Of a DNA stretch of 64,000 nucleotides, positions 55,229 to 64,000 are shown piece after piece; the stretch's first letter is position 1, and every line of letters begins with the position of its first letter. The translations under genes were made by a program, and so were the position numbers. The DNA is from Lewinellaceae bacterium (lineage in GTDB: Bacteria > Bacteroidota > Bacteroidia > Chitinophagales > Saprospiraceae), in NCBI GenBank assembly GCA_020636355.1, contig JACJYB010000002.1, forward strand, positions 62,001-126,000, in the 5' to 3' direction. A model generated the notes under the pieces. The model saw only the letters and a list, made by a program, of their open reading frames with translations, did no database searches and was not told the DNA's origin.

Positions 55229-57688
55229 TTATTCTTCTTCGTCGCTTTCTTCTTTAGACAATACAGCGACATCCGCAATTTGATCGTCTTCCGTCAGTTT
55301 GATTACCCGTACACCTTGCGTGGCCCGGCCCATTGTCCTTAAGTCCAACACTTCCATACGGATTACAATTCCTGACTTCCCGGTTATCATCAATTCATCT
55401 TCCTCAGTCACCAGCTTGATGGCAACCAACGGACCTGTTTTGTCGGAAATTGACATGGTTTTCACTCCTTTTCCGCCCCGGTTGGTTATCCGGTAATCTT
55501 CGAGCAATGACCGTTTCCCCATCCCCTTTTCGGATATGACCAGTATGGTCGAACTCGGATCCAAAGGATCAACACAGATCATGCCGATGACTTCATCCTG
55601 ATCGTCATGGAGTGTCATCCCCTTCACACCGGCTGCCGACCTTCCCATCGGTCTGACGGTTTTTTCCGGAAATCTGATGGCTCTGCCTTCCTTATTGGCC
55701 AGAATGATTTCATTGGAACCATTGGTAAGTCTTGCCTCCAACAGGGTATCACCCTCGTTGATAGTAATGGCGATAATACCATTTGCCCGTGGTCGGGAGA
55801 ATGCTTCGACCGGGGTCTTTTTAAGCATCCCTTTCTTCGTCGCATACACGATGTAGTGTTCATTGACAAAATCCTGATCGTTGAGATCCTGTATTTTAAT
55901 GTAAGCCTTTACCGCGTCCTCAGAAGCCAGATTAAGCAAGTTCTGGATAGCGCGTCCGGTAGAGACTTTGGAGGCTTCCGGAATTTCAAATACCCGCAAC
56001 CAGAAACATTTACCGGACTCCGTAAATAACAGCAGGTAATTATGGTTTGAGGCCACAAACATGTGTTCAATGAAGTCCTCATTACGGGTTTTACTGCCTT
56101 TGGCTCCGCGCCCGCCACGGCCCTGAAGCCGGTATTCACTGACCTTGGTCCGCTTGATGTATCCCAGATGGGAAATGGTGATGACGACATCATCATCCGG
56201 GATAAGGTCTTCGATGTTAATTTCTCCCTCCGAAGGATTGATGACTGTTCGCCGGTCGTCCCCATATCGATCCCTGATCTCCTGCAATTCATCCTTGACA
56301 ATTTGCTTCCGGATGCCTTCATCGGCAAGGATAGCTTTCAGTCGCTCGATCAGCGCTTTGACCTCCTCGTATTCCGCACGCAATTTGTCACGTTCCAAGC
56401 CGGTCAATGCCCGCAATTGCATGGCAAGGATAGCATTGGCCTGAATTTCGGATAATGCGAAGGTATTTATCAAACCGGTTCTCGCTTCATCCACACTGGC
56501 ACTGTTGCGAATCAATGCGATTACTTCATCCAGGTGATCGATGGCAATGAGAAGCCCTTCCAAGATGTGGGCCCGCTTCTCAGCCTGCTCCAACTCATAC
56601 TTGGTCCGTCGGACGATCACTTCTAACCTGAATTTGATAAACTCATCGATCAATTCTTTCAGGCTAAGCGTCCTCGGACGTCCATTGACGAGGGCAATAT
56701 TGTTGACACCGTAAGAGGTCTGGAGCGGGGAATAAGCATATAATTTGGAAAGGACCACATTTGGGATAGCGTCCCGCTTTAAGTCAACAACTATGCGTAA
56801 TCCGTTACGGTCCGATTCGTCTCTGATGTCGCTAATCCCCTGTATTTTCTCTTCATGGACGAGTTCAGCTATCTTAACCACCAGAGTGGCTTTGTTCACC
56901 ATGAAAGGAATCTCGGAGATTATGATGGTTTCTTTACCGGGCTCACCGATAATTTCTGCTTTACCCCGAACGACTACCCGGCCTCTTCCAGTCTCAAAAT
57001 ACTCACGCACACCGGATAGCCCATAGACAATACCGCCGGTAGGAAGATCCGGGCCATGCACAAATTGCATTAGTTCTTCAATGGTGATATCCGGATTATC
57101 AATGGATGCGTGAATGCCATCAATCACCTCCCGGAGGTTATGCGGGAGCATATTCGTCGCCATGCCGACAGCAATACCCGAGGCCCCATTGATCAAAAGG
57201 TTGGGAATGCGGGTTGGCATGACGGTCGGCTCCTGTAGCGTGTCGTCAAAATTAAGGGTAAAGTCAACGGTATCTTTATCAATATCCGCGAGAATCTCGG
57301 AGCTAATTCGCTCCAAGCGCGCCTCCGTATATCGCATGGCCGCCGGACTGTCTCCGTCCATCGATCCGAAGTTACCCTGACCGTCTACCAGGGGATACCG
57401 CATCGACCAGGGCTGAGCCAGACGTACCATGGCATCATAAACCGATCCATCGCCGTGAGGATGGTATTTACCCAAAACCTCCCCGACGATACGGGCTGAC
57501 TTTTTATGCGATTTATTGTATTGAACGCCTAACTCGTCCATTCCGTAAAGAACACGGCGGTGGACCGGCTTCAATCCATCCCTTACGTCCGGTAAGGCAC
57601 GGGCCACAATGACCGACATCGAATAGTCGATGTAGGCGGTCTTCATTTCGTCCTCTATATTAATGGGATATATCCTCGATTTAGACAT
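55229..57688 (-). CDS. gyrA: DNA gyrase subunit A
   Basis: 819 residues. The ATP-dependent supercoiling enzyme's DNA-cleaving subunit. Opening YSMSVIVARALPDVRDGLKPV, catalytic Tyr in AAMRYTEARL, and beta-pinwheel C-terminal domain with the GyrA box GRGGRGAKG. The quinolone region reads HPHGDGSVYDAMVR: Gly81 replaces the Ser of E. coli position 83, Asp85 is kept. The extension has SDEEE at the end. It has a -7 box at 57715-57722 and is divergent from ubiE. Confidence 0.97.
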   Translation of the reverse strand: MSKSRIYPINIEDEMKTAYIDYSMSVIVARALPDVRDGLKPVHRRVLYGMDELGVQYNKSHKKSARIVGEVLGKYHPHGDGSVYDAMVRLAQPWSMRYPLVDGQGNFGSMDGDSPAAMRYTEARLERISSEILADIDKDTVDFTLNFDDTLQEPTVMPTRIPNLLINGASGIAVGMATNMLPHNLREVIDGIHASIDNPDITIEELMQFVHGPDLPTGGIVYGLSGVREYFETGRGRVVVRGKAEIIGEPGKETIIISEIPFMVNKATLVVKIAELVHEEKIQGISDIRDESDRNGLRIVVDLKRDAIPNVVLSKLYAYSPLQTSYGVNNIALVNGRPRTLSLKELIDEFIKFRLEVIVRRTKYELEQAEKRAHILEGLLIAIDHLDEVIALIRNSASVDEARTGLINTFALSEIQANAILAMQLRALTGLERDKLRAEYEEVKALIERLKAILADEGIRKQIVKDELQEIRDRYGDDRRTVINPSEGEINIEDLIPDDDVVITISHLGYIKRTKVSEYRLQGRGGRGAKGSKTRNEDFIEHMFVASNHNYLLLFTESGKCFWLRVFEIPEASKVSTGRAIQNLLNLASEDAVKAYIKIQDLNDQDFVNEHYIVYATKKGMLKKTPVEAFSRPRANGIIAITINEGDTLLEARLTNGSNEIILANKEGRAIRFPEKTVRPMGRSAAGVKGMTLHDDQDEVIGMICVDPLDPSSTILVISEKGMGKRSLLEDYRITNRGGKGVKTMSISDKTGPLVAIKLVTEEDELMITGKSGIVIRMEVLDLRTMGRATQGVRVIKLTEDDQIADVAVLSKEESDEEE

Positions 57689-57714
57689 AGTGCGCCTTTA
57701 AAATTTGAATGTGC

Positions 57715-57722
57715 AAAGATAC
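57715..57722 (-). promoter_or_regulatory. -7 element of gyrA
   Basis: Exact TATCTTTG on the minus strand, 26 bases before the ATG at 57688. Confidence 0.65.
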
Positions 57723-57784
57723 GAAATTATCCCATTTTTATATTTAGGATTTTCTAATATAATGACCCGGTCTGTCAATTAATG

Positions 57785-57792
57785 TATCTTTG
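57785..57792 (+). promoter_or_regulatory. -7 element of ubiE
   Basis: Exact TATCTTTG on the plus strand, 64 bases before the ATG; the same octamer serves divergent gyrA. Confidence 0.65.
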
Positions 57793-57856
57793 CTCTCCCT
57801 GGAATAAAACAACTTGTTTTAGGGCTAAATTCCATCAGACAACGAAGTAAAACAGC

Positions 57857-58591
57857 ATGCCGGAAACTGTCAAACCCTACGACCAGCAAGGCTCCACAAA
57901 AAAAGATGAGGTAAAGCAAATGTTTGACAACATTGCGCCTACTTATGACTTCCTGAATCGATTCCTTTCTGCCGGGACCGATGTATTGTGGCGTAAAAAG
58001 CTGCTGTCCTACCTGAAGAAATCTTCACCCGCTTCATTGCTTGATATCGCCACAGGAACCGGAGATGTTGCTTTCGAAGCGGCAAGGTTTTTGTCTCCTG
58101 AGACCATAACCGGGTTGGATCTTAGTCCAGGAATGCTGCAGGTCGCCCGGCAGAAAGCGGCAGCCAAAGGAGTTGCCATAACATTCATTGAAGGTGACAG
58201 CGAGCATCTACCTTTTTCCGATAACGTGTATGGAGCCGCAACCGTGGCTTTCGGTGTACGTAATTTTGAGAACCTGTCGAAGGGCGTTAAAGAGATCTCC
58301 CGGGTCTTGCAACCTGGTGGTGGACTGTTTATCCTCGAATTCAGCCGCCCGAGAATATTTCCGATAAAACAGGTGTTTCACATATATTTTAAGTACCTCC
58401 TGCCGTTAATAGGAAAGCTAAAGTCCAGGGATGCGCGTGCGTACCGTTATTTGTACGAATCCGTCCAGGTATTTCCGGAGTATCAGGAGATGCAGGACAT
58501 TCTGGAAGCAGCCGGTTTTAGAAATTGTGTTTACCGGCCTTTAAGTTTTGGCATATGTACCATTTATATAGGATACAAACCCGTTCTTTAA
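57857..58591 (+). CDS. ubiE: Demethylmenaquinone methyltransferase
   Basis: 244 residues. SAM-dependent methyltransferase of the last menaquinone step (menG). Motifs: VKQMFDNIAPTYDFLNRFLS, SAM site LDIATGTGDVAFEAARFL, FIEGDSEHLPFSDNVY, FGVRNFENLSKG and VLQPGGGLFILEFSRP. Its 3' end overlaps the porT-like gene by 37 bases in another frame. Confidence 0.95.
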   Translation: MPETVKPYDQQGSTKKDEVKQMFDNIAPTYDFLNRFLSAGTDVLWRKKLLSYLKKSSPASLLDIATGTGDVAFEAARFLSPETITGLDLSPGMLQVARQKAAAKGVAITFIEGDSEHLPFSDNVYGAATVAFGVRNFENLSKGVKEISRVLQPGGGLFILEFSRPRIFPIKQVFHIYFKYLLPLIGKLKSRDARAYRYLYESVQVFPEYQEMQDILEAAGFRNCVYRPLSFGICTIYIGYKPVL

Positions 58592-59283
58592 TCATTCTGA
58601 TGCTGTGTGCAAACACTGCTTTGTCTTCATTATTCGCACAAGGGCTGACCAATTACGGCAACAACTACCGGGATTTTGCAAGCAAAGCATATTACTTCGG
58701 ACTTTCCTTTGGGATTAATAATTCCAACTATCAGATTGACCGTGGCAGACGATTCATCGGAAATGAAGTCATCAAAACAGTAGAATCGATTGGGGGCCCC
58801 GGATTTACTGTCGGTGTGATCACCAACATGAAAGTGGGTGATTATTTTGATTTACGGGTTATCCCTTCATTTGCTTTCATCGAACGCAATATTCGTTACA
58901 GTGGTAGCGCATTACTTACGAACGACACAACCAGTATTGAATCCAGCTTTTTTGAGATACCTTTTCAGATCAGATACAAGTCAAAGCCATACAAAGACGT
59001 CAAACTTTATCTGGTCGGAGGACTGAAATACGGCTATGATATATCAAGTAAATCACGGACCAAGCGACTCACCGATGAGATCAGGCTTTCTCCTCATGAT
59101 TTCTCGGTTGAAGCCGGAGCGGGATTCCAGATCTTCCTCCCCTATGTCATTTTCTCACCCGAAATCAAGTTTACGCAAGGCATCGGGAATGTGATGATCT
59201 ACCGCAATGAATTACCAAAATCCAATGTTCTGGAAAAGATCTTCTCACGCATGTTCACCATTTCATTCCATTTTGAAGGTTGA
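58555..59283 (+). CDS. porT: PorT-family outer-membrane barrel of T9SS
   Basis: About 242 residues from ATG 58555; the frame opens at a TTG (58525) inside ubiE and an ATG at 58600 also exists. Signal peptide ends SSLFAQ. Pattern YYFGLSFGINNSNYQIDRG, GGPGFTVGVITNMKVGDYFDLRV in two pieces, and SFAFIERNIRYSG match the PorT/SprT family; the rest is a small barrel ending ISFHFEG. PorT is needed for T9SS assembly in Porphyromonas. The ubiE-porT order is common in Bacteroidota, which supports this call. Confidence 0.85.
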   Translation: MYHLYRIQTRSLIILMLCANTALSSLFAQGLTNYGNNYRDFASKAYYFGLSFGINNSNYQIDRGRRFIGNEVIKTVESIGGPGFTVGVITNMKVGDYFDLRVIPSFAFIERNIRYSGSALLTNDTTSIESSFFEIPFQIRYKSKPYKDVKLYLVGGLKYGYDISSKSRTKRLTDEIRLSPHDFSVEAGAGFQIFLPYVIFSPEIKFTQGIGNVMIYRNELPKSNVLEKIFSRMFTISFHFEG

Positions 59284-59290
59284 CCAGCCG

Positions 59291-59884
59291 CTATTCCGCG
59301 GCAAATGATGTCCGCCAGACGGGAATTTGAGCCAGGAGGTCTGGAAAAAATTGTTCAAAATGAACCTCAAATTGATCGTAATGATCCATGAAATCCTGAA
59401 CTGCAGCCTGCAAATTATTTTCAAACCGCGTCCTGCTTTGTAACCTTTCAAACACAAATTGGAGCCCCTCGCGCGTCGTATATTGGATCAGCCAATTTGC
59501 ATGGATCATGCGTTCTACCCGGTACCAGATGCGTTCAGACATGGCAGAGCGGTGAGCATTTAATATTCCATACGCCCCCAATACAAAATCGTCCAGTGAT
59601 TCTTCATTAAATGTATGCCAGTGCCTGGCAATCAGGTAGTCAAACAAAATATCGACCACCACCGGAGCATATTTCCCCTGCGAACTGCGGATAAGACGGA
59701 TGCACATTCTTACCGATTCATGCCGGTCGGTGTACGCATCAATCTGGCGATGCATCATCATGCCCTCCATATATCCTCCGGCCAATGCCTGCTGTTCTTG
59801 CCAGGTCAACATGTCCGTAAGAAAATTACCGACCATTTCCTCAGGGTATTCCTTGGAGAGTAACAGGTGCGCCAGATAATTCAT
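59291..59884 (-). CDS. acpH: Acyl carrier protein phosphodiesterase
   Basis: 197 residues, near the E. coli AcpH length of 193. It removes the 4'-phosphopantetheine group from ACP. The start MNYLAHLLLSKEYPEEMVGNFL is the family's; HRQIDAYTDRH carries metal-binding His/Asp of the HD-like fold, and VVVDILFDYLIARHWHTFN the second half. It converges on porT with 7 bases between. Confidence 0.9.
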   Translation of the reverse strand: MNYLAHLLLSKEYPEEMVGNFLTDMLTWQEQQALAGGYMEGMMMHRQIDAYTDRHESVRMCIRLIRSSQGKYAPVVVDILFDYLIARHWHTFNEESLDDFVLGAYGILNAHRSAMSERIWYRVERMIHANWLIQYTTREGLQFVFERLQSRTRFENNLQAAVQDFMDHYDQFEVHFEQFFPDLLAQIPVWRTSFAAE

Positions 59885-60057
59885 CTCGTATTATTCCATC
59901 ATTCGATTGCAAGCAGGAGAACAAAATAACAAAATAAGGATGCATTCGGGCAAGCTTGCCGGCAGACAATGACATAAGCCCGCATCCATTTAAGCGCTTG
60001 GAGTAACCTTCACGTACTTCACTTTCTTCATGACTTATTTTATCGATGTCATTTCTC

Positions 60058-60065
60058 TATATTTG
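60058..60065 (+). promoter_or_regulatory. -7 element of ychF
   Basis: Exact TATATTTG, 25 bases before the ATG. No clear -33 box. Confidence 0.6.
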
Positions 60066-60090
60066 CACGCATTTTTAATCAAGCTTCAGT

Positions 60091-61188
60091 ATGCCATTAC
60101 GTTGTGGAATAGTCGGGCTACCGAATGTCGGTAAATCCACCCTCTTCAATGCGCTAACCTCTGCCAAAGCGTTAGCCGCGAATTACCCTTTCGCCACCAA
60201 AGATCCGAATATTGGTGTCATTACCGTTCCTGATAAACGACTGGACGAATTGGCCAAACTGGTCAATCCGCAGAAAATCATACCGACGACCGTGGAAATT
60301 GTTGACATTGCCGGACTGATCAAAGGGGCAAGTCAGGGGGAAGGATTGGGCAACCAGTTTCTTGCCAATATTCGCGAAGTGGATGCCATCATCCATGTGG
60401 TGCGGTGTTTTGAGGACGAAAATATTGTGCATGTGGATGGAAGTATTGATCCGGTCCGTGATAAAGAAACCATAGACATGGAACTGGTCCTGAAAGACCT
60501 GGAAACGGTGGAAAAACGTCTGGAAAAGCTTCGTAAACAAGCAAAGAGCGGAGCTAAGGAGGACCAGCGGGCGGTAGAACACGGCGTACTCATTTTGGAG
60601 CACTTATCCGCTGGCAATCCAGCCCGGACAGCAGATCTGGATGATGAAGGACAGGCGCTCCTCAAAGACATGATGCTCCTGACTGCCAAGCCCATTCTCT
60701 ACGTTTGCAATGTTGATGAGTTAAGTGTGGTTTCCGGAAACGAGATTACCAGAAGGCTGGAGGCGGCCATCGTTGGCGAACCGGCAGAAGTCCTTTATGT
60801 ATGCGCCGGTATTGAGGCAGATATTGCTGAGTTGGACACGCTCGAAGAGCGGAGAGAGTTTGCCCAGGAGTTGGGCTTGGATGAACCCGGCTCAAGTCGC
60901 CTCATTCGCTCGAGTTATCACCTCCTAGACCTCATCACCTATTTTACTGCCGGAGAAAAAGAGGTCCGGGCCTGGACCATTCGCCGGGGCACCAAAGCGC
61001 CTCAGGCTGCTGGTGTCATCCACTCCGATTTCGAAAGGGGATTTATTCGCGCCGAAGTGATCAAATACGATGATTACCTCAAATTTGGCTCGGAACCTGC
61101 CGTTAAAGAAGCTGGCAAGATGTCCGTGGAAGGAAAGGAATATGTGGTACATGACGGGGACATCATGCATTTCCGCTTTAATGTCTAG
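60091..61188 (+). CDS. ychF: YchF, ribosome-binding ATPase
   Basis: 365 residues, an Obg-family P-loop protein that prefers ATP. G1 GLPNVGKSTLFNALT (8-22), G3 DIAGLIKGASQGEGLGNQFL (part), the altered G4 NVDE, coiled region EKRLEKLRKQ, and a C-terminal TGS domain (TYFTAGEKEVRAWTIRRGTKA, GFIRAEVIKYDDYL). It binds ribosomes and senses stress. Single gene, convergent with typA. Confidence 0.96.
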   Translation: MPLRCGIVGLPNVGKSTLFNALTSAKALAANYPFATKDPNIGVITVPDKRLDELAKLVNPQKIIPTTVEIVDIAGLIKGASQGEGLGNQFLANIREVDAIIHVVRCFEDENIVHVDGSIDPVRDKETIDMELVLKDLETVEKRLEKLRKQAKSGAKEDQRAVEHGVLILEHLSAGNPARTADLDDEGQALLKDMMLLTAKPILYVCNVDELSVVSGNEITRRLEAAIVGEPAEVLYVCAGIEADIAELDTLEERREFAQELGLDEPGSSRLIRSSYHLLDLITYFTAGEKEVRAWTIRRGTKAPQAAGVIHSDFERGFIRAEVIKYDDYLKFGSEPAVKEAGKMSVEGKEYVVHDGDIMHFRFNV

Positions 61189-61361
61189 TAAGAACTAAAT
61201 AAGATTATTGATCCCGCCCATGTGACGTCGGCGTATTGCAAGCTGGTATTGCAATAACTTTTTCCTACCACCAAATTGATACGTACAAACAGGAAAGCCT
61301 GTGCTACCGGCTTGAATCTCTCGGGTAACCTTCCCGGATTTATCCCAACCTGGCAGCTATT

Positions 61362-63173
61362 TTATCCGACACTGACAGCTCTTGCAAATCGCTTTCGGTC
61401 ATTCTCGTTGAGATAAATCTTGCGCAAGCGAATGGACTTGGGAGTAACTTCAACGTATTCGTCGGACTGAATGTATTCCAAGGCTTCTTCCAGCGTGAAT
61501 TTAATCGCAGGTGCGATGCTTACCTTATCGTCGGCATTGGCAGCGCGAATGTTGGTCAATTTTTTGGTTTTGGTGACATTGATGACCAAATCCATGGGGC
61601 GGTTATTTTCCCCGATGACCTGACCTTCGTAAACCGGATCCATTGGACTAACGAAAAACTTGCCACGATCCTGCAGGTTATTGATGCTGTAAGCAATTGC
61701 CTTGCCCGGCTCCATACTGATGAGCGAGCCCATTACGCGGCCCGGGATAGCCCCTTTCATTGGCTCATACTTAATAAAGCGATGGGCTAAAATGGCTTCG
61801 CCGGCCGTCGCATTCATCAAATAATTTCTCAACCCGATCATACCGCGGCTGGGAATTTTAAAGGTGATGAACGTCCTCGACCCACGCGGCTCCATGGAAA
61901 GCATTTCACCCTTGCGCTGTGTGACCGATTCAATGGCTTTGCCGGCATGTTCTTCCGGCAAATCAATCGTCAACTCTTCAACCGGTTCACAATCGATGCC
62001 TTCTATGTTACGGATGATAACCTGTGGTTGCCCCACCTGCAGTTCAAACCCTTCACGGCGCATGGATTCAATTAACACGGAGAGGTGCATGACACCACGG
62101 CCATAGACAATGAATGAATCTGCCGTCTCTCCCGGTTCAACCCGCATAGCAAGGTTTTTCTCCAACTCTTTTTCCAGACGGTCTTTGATGTGACGGGAGG
62201 TAACAAATTTGCCCTCTTGCCCAAAGAAAGGAGAGTCATTAATGGTGAAACGCATGCTCATGGTGGGTTCTTCGATGCGAATCGTTGGAAGCGCTTCCGG
62301 GACTTCAACATCGGCAATGGTGTCGCCAATATCAAAACCTTCTATGCCGACCACAGCGCAAATCTCTCCGGCCGGTACCGCATTGATTTTTACCTTTCCC
62401 AAACCTTCAAAGGTGTACAATTCTTTGATCCGGTTCTTCACAATGCTGGCATCGCGTTTTACCAGGGCTACATTTTGCCCAACTTTCAATTCTCCCCGGT
62501 GTACCCGACCAATAGCAATCCGGCCGATGTAGGGAGAGTAATCCAGCGAGGTTACCAGCATTTGCGATGGCCCGAGAGCAGTTATCGGAGCTGGAATGTG
62601 TTCTATAATCGCATCCAGTAGTGGAGTGATGTCTCCGGATGGTTTTTGCCAGTCTTCTCCCATCCAGCCTTGCTTGGCTGACCCGTAATAGGTGGGAAAA
62701 TCCAATTGGTCATCGGTAGCATTCAATTCAAACATCAAATCGAAAACAGCTTCATGCACCTCATCCGGGCGGCAATTCTCTTTATCGACCTTGTTGATAA
62801 CGACAATAGGCTTTAAACCCAGTTCAACTGCTTTCTGCAAAACAAACCGGGTTTGTGGCATCGGTCCTTCAAAGGCATCAACCAAAAGCAGCACACCGTC
62901 CGCCATATTCAATACCCGTTCTACTTCTCCTCCAAAGTCGGAGTGGCCCGGGGTATCAATGATGTTAATTTTTACGCCTTTGTAGGTAACGGATGCATTT
63001 TTAGCAAGAATGGTAATCCCCCGCTCACGTTCCTGATCGTTATTATCAAGAATAAGTTCGCCTGGACGTTCATGCTCTTTAAAGAGGTTTCCTGCGTGTA
63101 AAAGCTTGTCTACCAGCGTAGTTTTACCATGATCGACGTGGGCAATAATGGCAATATTTCGGATGTTTTGCAT
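61362..63173 (-). CDS. typA: TypA/BipA ribosomal GTPase
   Basis: About 603 residues from ATG 63173; the longer frame starts with a TTG that is part of the promoter's -7 box, so it is rejected. G1 IAHVDHGKTTLVDKLL, switch I RERGITILAKNASV, G3 DTPGHSDFGGEVERVL, G4 NKVDKENCRPDE, and C-terminal EF-G-like and BipA-specific domains (GRGVMHLSVLIESMRREGFE, PSRGMIGLRNYLMNATAGEA). A translation factor for ribosome biogenesis and stress growth. Confidence 0.97.
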   Translation of the reverse strand: MQNIRNIAIIAHVDHGKTTLVDKLLHAGNLFKEHERPGELILDNNDQERERGITILAKNASVTYKGVKINIIDTPGHSDFGGEVERVLNMADGVLLLVDAFEGPMPQTRFVLQKAVELGLKPIVVINKVDKENCRPDEVHEAVFDLMFELNATDDQLDFPTYYGSAKQGWMGEDWQKPSGDITPLLDAIIEHIPAPITALGPSQMLVTSLDYSPYIGRIAIGRVHRGELKVGQNVALVKRDASIVKNRIKELYTFEGLGKVKINAVPAGEICAVVGIEGFDIGDTIADVEVPEALPTIRIEEPTMSMRFTINDSPFFGQEGKFVTSRHIKDRLEKELEKNLAMRVEPGETADSFIVYGRGVMHLSVLIESMRREGFELQVGQPQVIIRNIEGIDCEPVEELTIDLPEEHAGKAIESVTQRKGEMLSMEPRGSRTFITFKIPSRGMIGLRNYLMNATAGEAILAHRFIKYEPMKGAIPGRVMGSLISMEPGKAIAYSINNLQDRGKFFVSPMDPVYEGQVIGENNRPMDLVINVTKTKKLTNIRAANADDKVSIAPAIKFTLEEALEYIQSDEYVEVTPKSIRLRKIYLNENDRKRFARAVSVG

Positions 63174-63194
63174 AGGCTTCGAAAAATCAAGCCG

Positions 63195-63202
63195 CAAAAG
63201 TA
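63195..63202 (-). promoter_or_regulatory. -7 element of typA
   Basis: Exact TACTTTTG on the minus strand, 22 bases before ATG 63173. Confidence 0.6.
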
Positions 63203-63251
63203 CGCAATTTACTTGAAGGATAGTATGAACAAATGATTAATTATTATTTGG

Positions 63252-64000
63252 TCAGGCTTGAACGTACATGACCTCTTTAACCGCGCGAATAACCTTTTCG
63301 GGATTTGGCAAATATTCATCCACCAGCGTGGAGGCGTATGGGAGCGAAGTATCTGCAGCATTAACTCTTCGAACCGGCGCATCTAAATAGTCGAAAGCAT
63401 CCTTCTGCACCTGATAGGCAACTTCAGATGAAACTCCAAACATAGGCCATGACTCATCGACGACTACCATGCGATTTGTCTTTTTAACGCTTTCTACCAG
63501 GGTGGCAATATCCAACGGGCGGATGGTTCTCAAATCAATCACTTCGGCAGAAATACCTTCCTTAGCCAATTCTTCAGCAGCATCCAGACAAACCAACACC
63601 ATTTTATTAAATGAAACCAAGGTGATATCGGTGCCGGAGCGACGCACCCGGGCCTGGCCAATCGGAACCAAATATTCATCTTCAGGAACCTCTCCTTTGA
63701 GCCCATACATGATCTCCGATTCCATTATGCAGACCGGATCGTTATCCCGTATTGCCGACTTCAGAAGCCCTTTGGCATCCGCTGGATCGATGCAGGAAAT
63801 CACTTTCAACCCCGGCACATTTCCCATCCAGCTTTCAAAAGTCTGCGAATGCTGTTGAGCTAACTGGCCAGCCGCTCCTGAAGGTCCGCGGAAGACCACC
63901 GGACAATTAAATTGACCGGCAGATTGCGATAAGGTTTTAGCGGCATTATTTACAATCTGGTCAAAGGCTAGAATAGCAAAATTCCAGGTCATGAACTCTA
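63252..64000 (-). CDS. pdhB: Pyruvate dehydrogenase E1 beta subunit (5' part outside window)
   Basis: About 249 residues of a protein usually near 325. The frame is open at the right edge; the codons before the ATG at 63992 read ...EF, matching the family's VEFMTFNFALQ, so that ATG is internal. Seen: AFDQIVNNAAKTL, CPVVFRGPSGAAGQLAQQHSQ, SWMGNVPGLKVI, DPVCIMESEIMYG, EYLVPIGQARVRRSGTDI, VIDLRTIRPLD, WPMFGVSSEVAYQV. It is the TPP-binding partner of E1 alpha in the complex that makes acetyl-CoA. Confidence 0.95.
   Translation of the reverse strand, partial: EFMTWNFAILAFDQIVNNAAKTLSQSAGQFNCPVVFRGPSGAAGQLAQQHSQTFESWMGNVPGLKVISCIDPADAKGLLKSAIRDNDPVCIMESEIMYGLKGEVPEDEYLVPIGQARVRRSGTDITLVSFNKMVLVCLDAAEELAKEGISAEVIDLRTIRPLDIATLVESVKKTNRMVVVDESWPMFGVSSEVAYQVQKDAFDYLDAPVRRVNAADTSLPYASTLVDEYLPNPEKVIRAVKEVMYVQA

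Noticed and set aside
55909..56455. Long frames on both strands inside gyrA
   Set aside because: Shadow frames of a highly conserved gene; no independent support.
61195..61361. Two direct copies of GTATTGCA between ychF and typA
   Set aside because: Short and without further structure; no function supported.
1..64000. tRNA, rRNA, CRISPR array, insertion sequence, prophage or integrative element
   Set aside because: No cloverleaf-type sequences, repeat-spacer arrays, transposases, integrases or terminal repeats were seen on either strand.

Overview
The window reads as one stretch of chromosome from a member of the Bacteroidota, most likely near the Saprospiria (inference from gene content, not from a search). 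The signs are: cargo tails of the type IX secretion system (T9SS), both a type A tail and a CHU_C / type B tail; a porT-like gene, a PorP/SprF-family gene and the gldA-gldF-gldG gliding ABC transporter; two TonB-dependent receptors with CarboxypepD_reg-like N-termini; DUF1573, DUF4340 and DUF5916 proteins; a short-chain-dehydrogenase type threonine dehydrogenase beside kbl; and many exact copies of the Bacteroidota -7 promoter element TAnnTTTG. No tRNA, rRNA, insertion sequence, phage or CRISPR was seen, and base composition looks even throughout. This is core genome, not an island.

Layout. 1-5.8 kb: two divergent TonB receptors, the second followed by a secreted hydrolase-like T9SS cargo and a lipoprotein. 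5.8-9.5 kb: ilvE, a small unknown gene, rdgB, a UbiA-family prenyltransferase (probably MqnP) and a DUF1573 lipoprotein. 9.5-10.45 kb: a hairpin-rich, nearly gene-free stretch. 10.45-16.2 kb: a minus-strand operon gldA-gldF-gldG-DUF4340-polX under a good promoter. 16.4-20.2 kb: a MORN-type lipoprotein, an orphan PD-(D/E)xK nuclease-like protein, the threonine degradation pair tdh-kbl, and tag. 20.3-30.9 kb: DUF5916 outer-membrane protein, two small secreted proteins, a GAF-domain protein, aspartate kinase with a structured leader, and a helix-hairpin-helix plus beta-barrel protein. 30.9-38.3 kb: a three-gene operon of PorP/SprF-like, OmpA/TPR/propeller and a giant type B adhesin-like cargo. 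38.5-45.1 kb: nnr, a sirtuin, corA, a putative HExxH protein, a LolC/E-type permease and tyrS. 45.1-45.7 kb: a gene-free, structured gap. 45.7-64 kb: smc, a MATE transporter, oligopeptidase B with an SH3 lipoprotein, a TPR protein, gyrA, ubiE/menG, porT, acpH, ychF, typA and the start-truncated pdhB.

How it fits together. The recurring theme is the cell surface: T9SS machinery or accessory genes (porT, the SprF-like gene, gldAFG) lie with T9SS cargo (the hydrolase-like protein and the type B giant), OmpA-type anchoring and TonB uptake. MqnP plus UbiE/MenG suggest menaquinone made by the futalosine route. Tdh plus Kbl turn threonine into glycine and acetyl-CoA.

I did not find a convincing wholly new multi-gene system. 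The best leads are a PolX that has lost polymerase carboxylates and is encoded in the gliding-transporter operon, a secreted hydrolase homologue without its nucleophile, the structured gaps at 9.5-10.4 kb and 45.1-45.65 kb, a structured leader before aspartate kinase, and a GTG-started HExxH gene that abuts the stop codon of a permease in the same frame.
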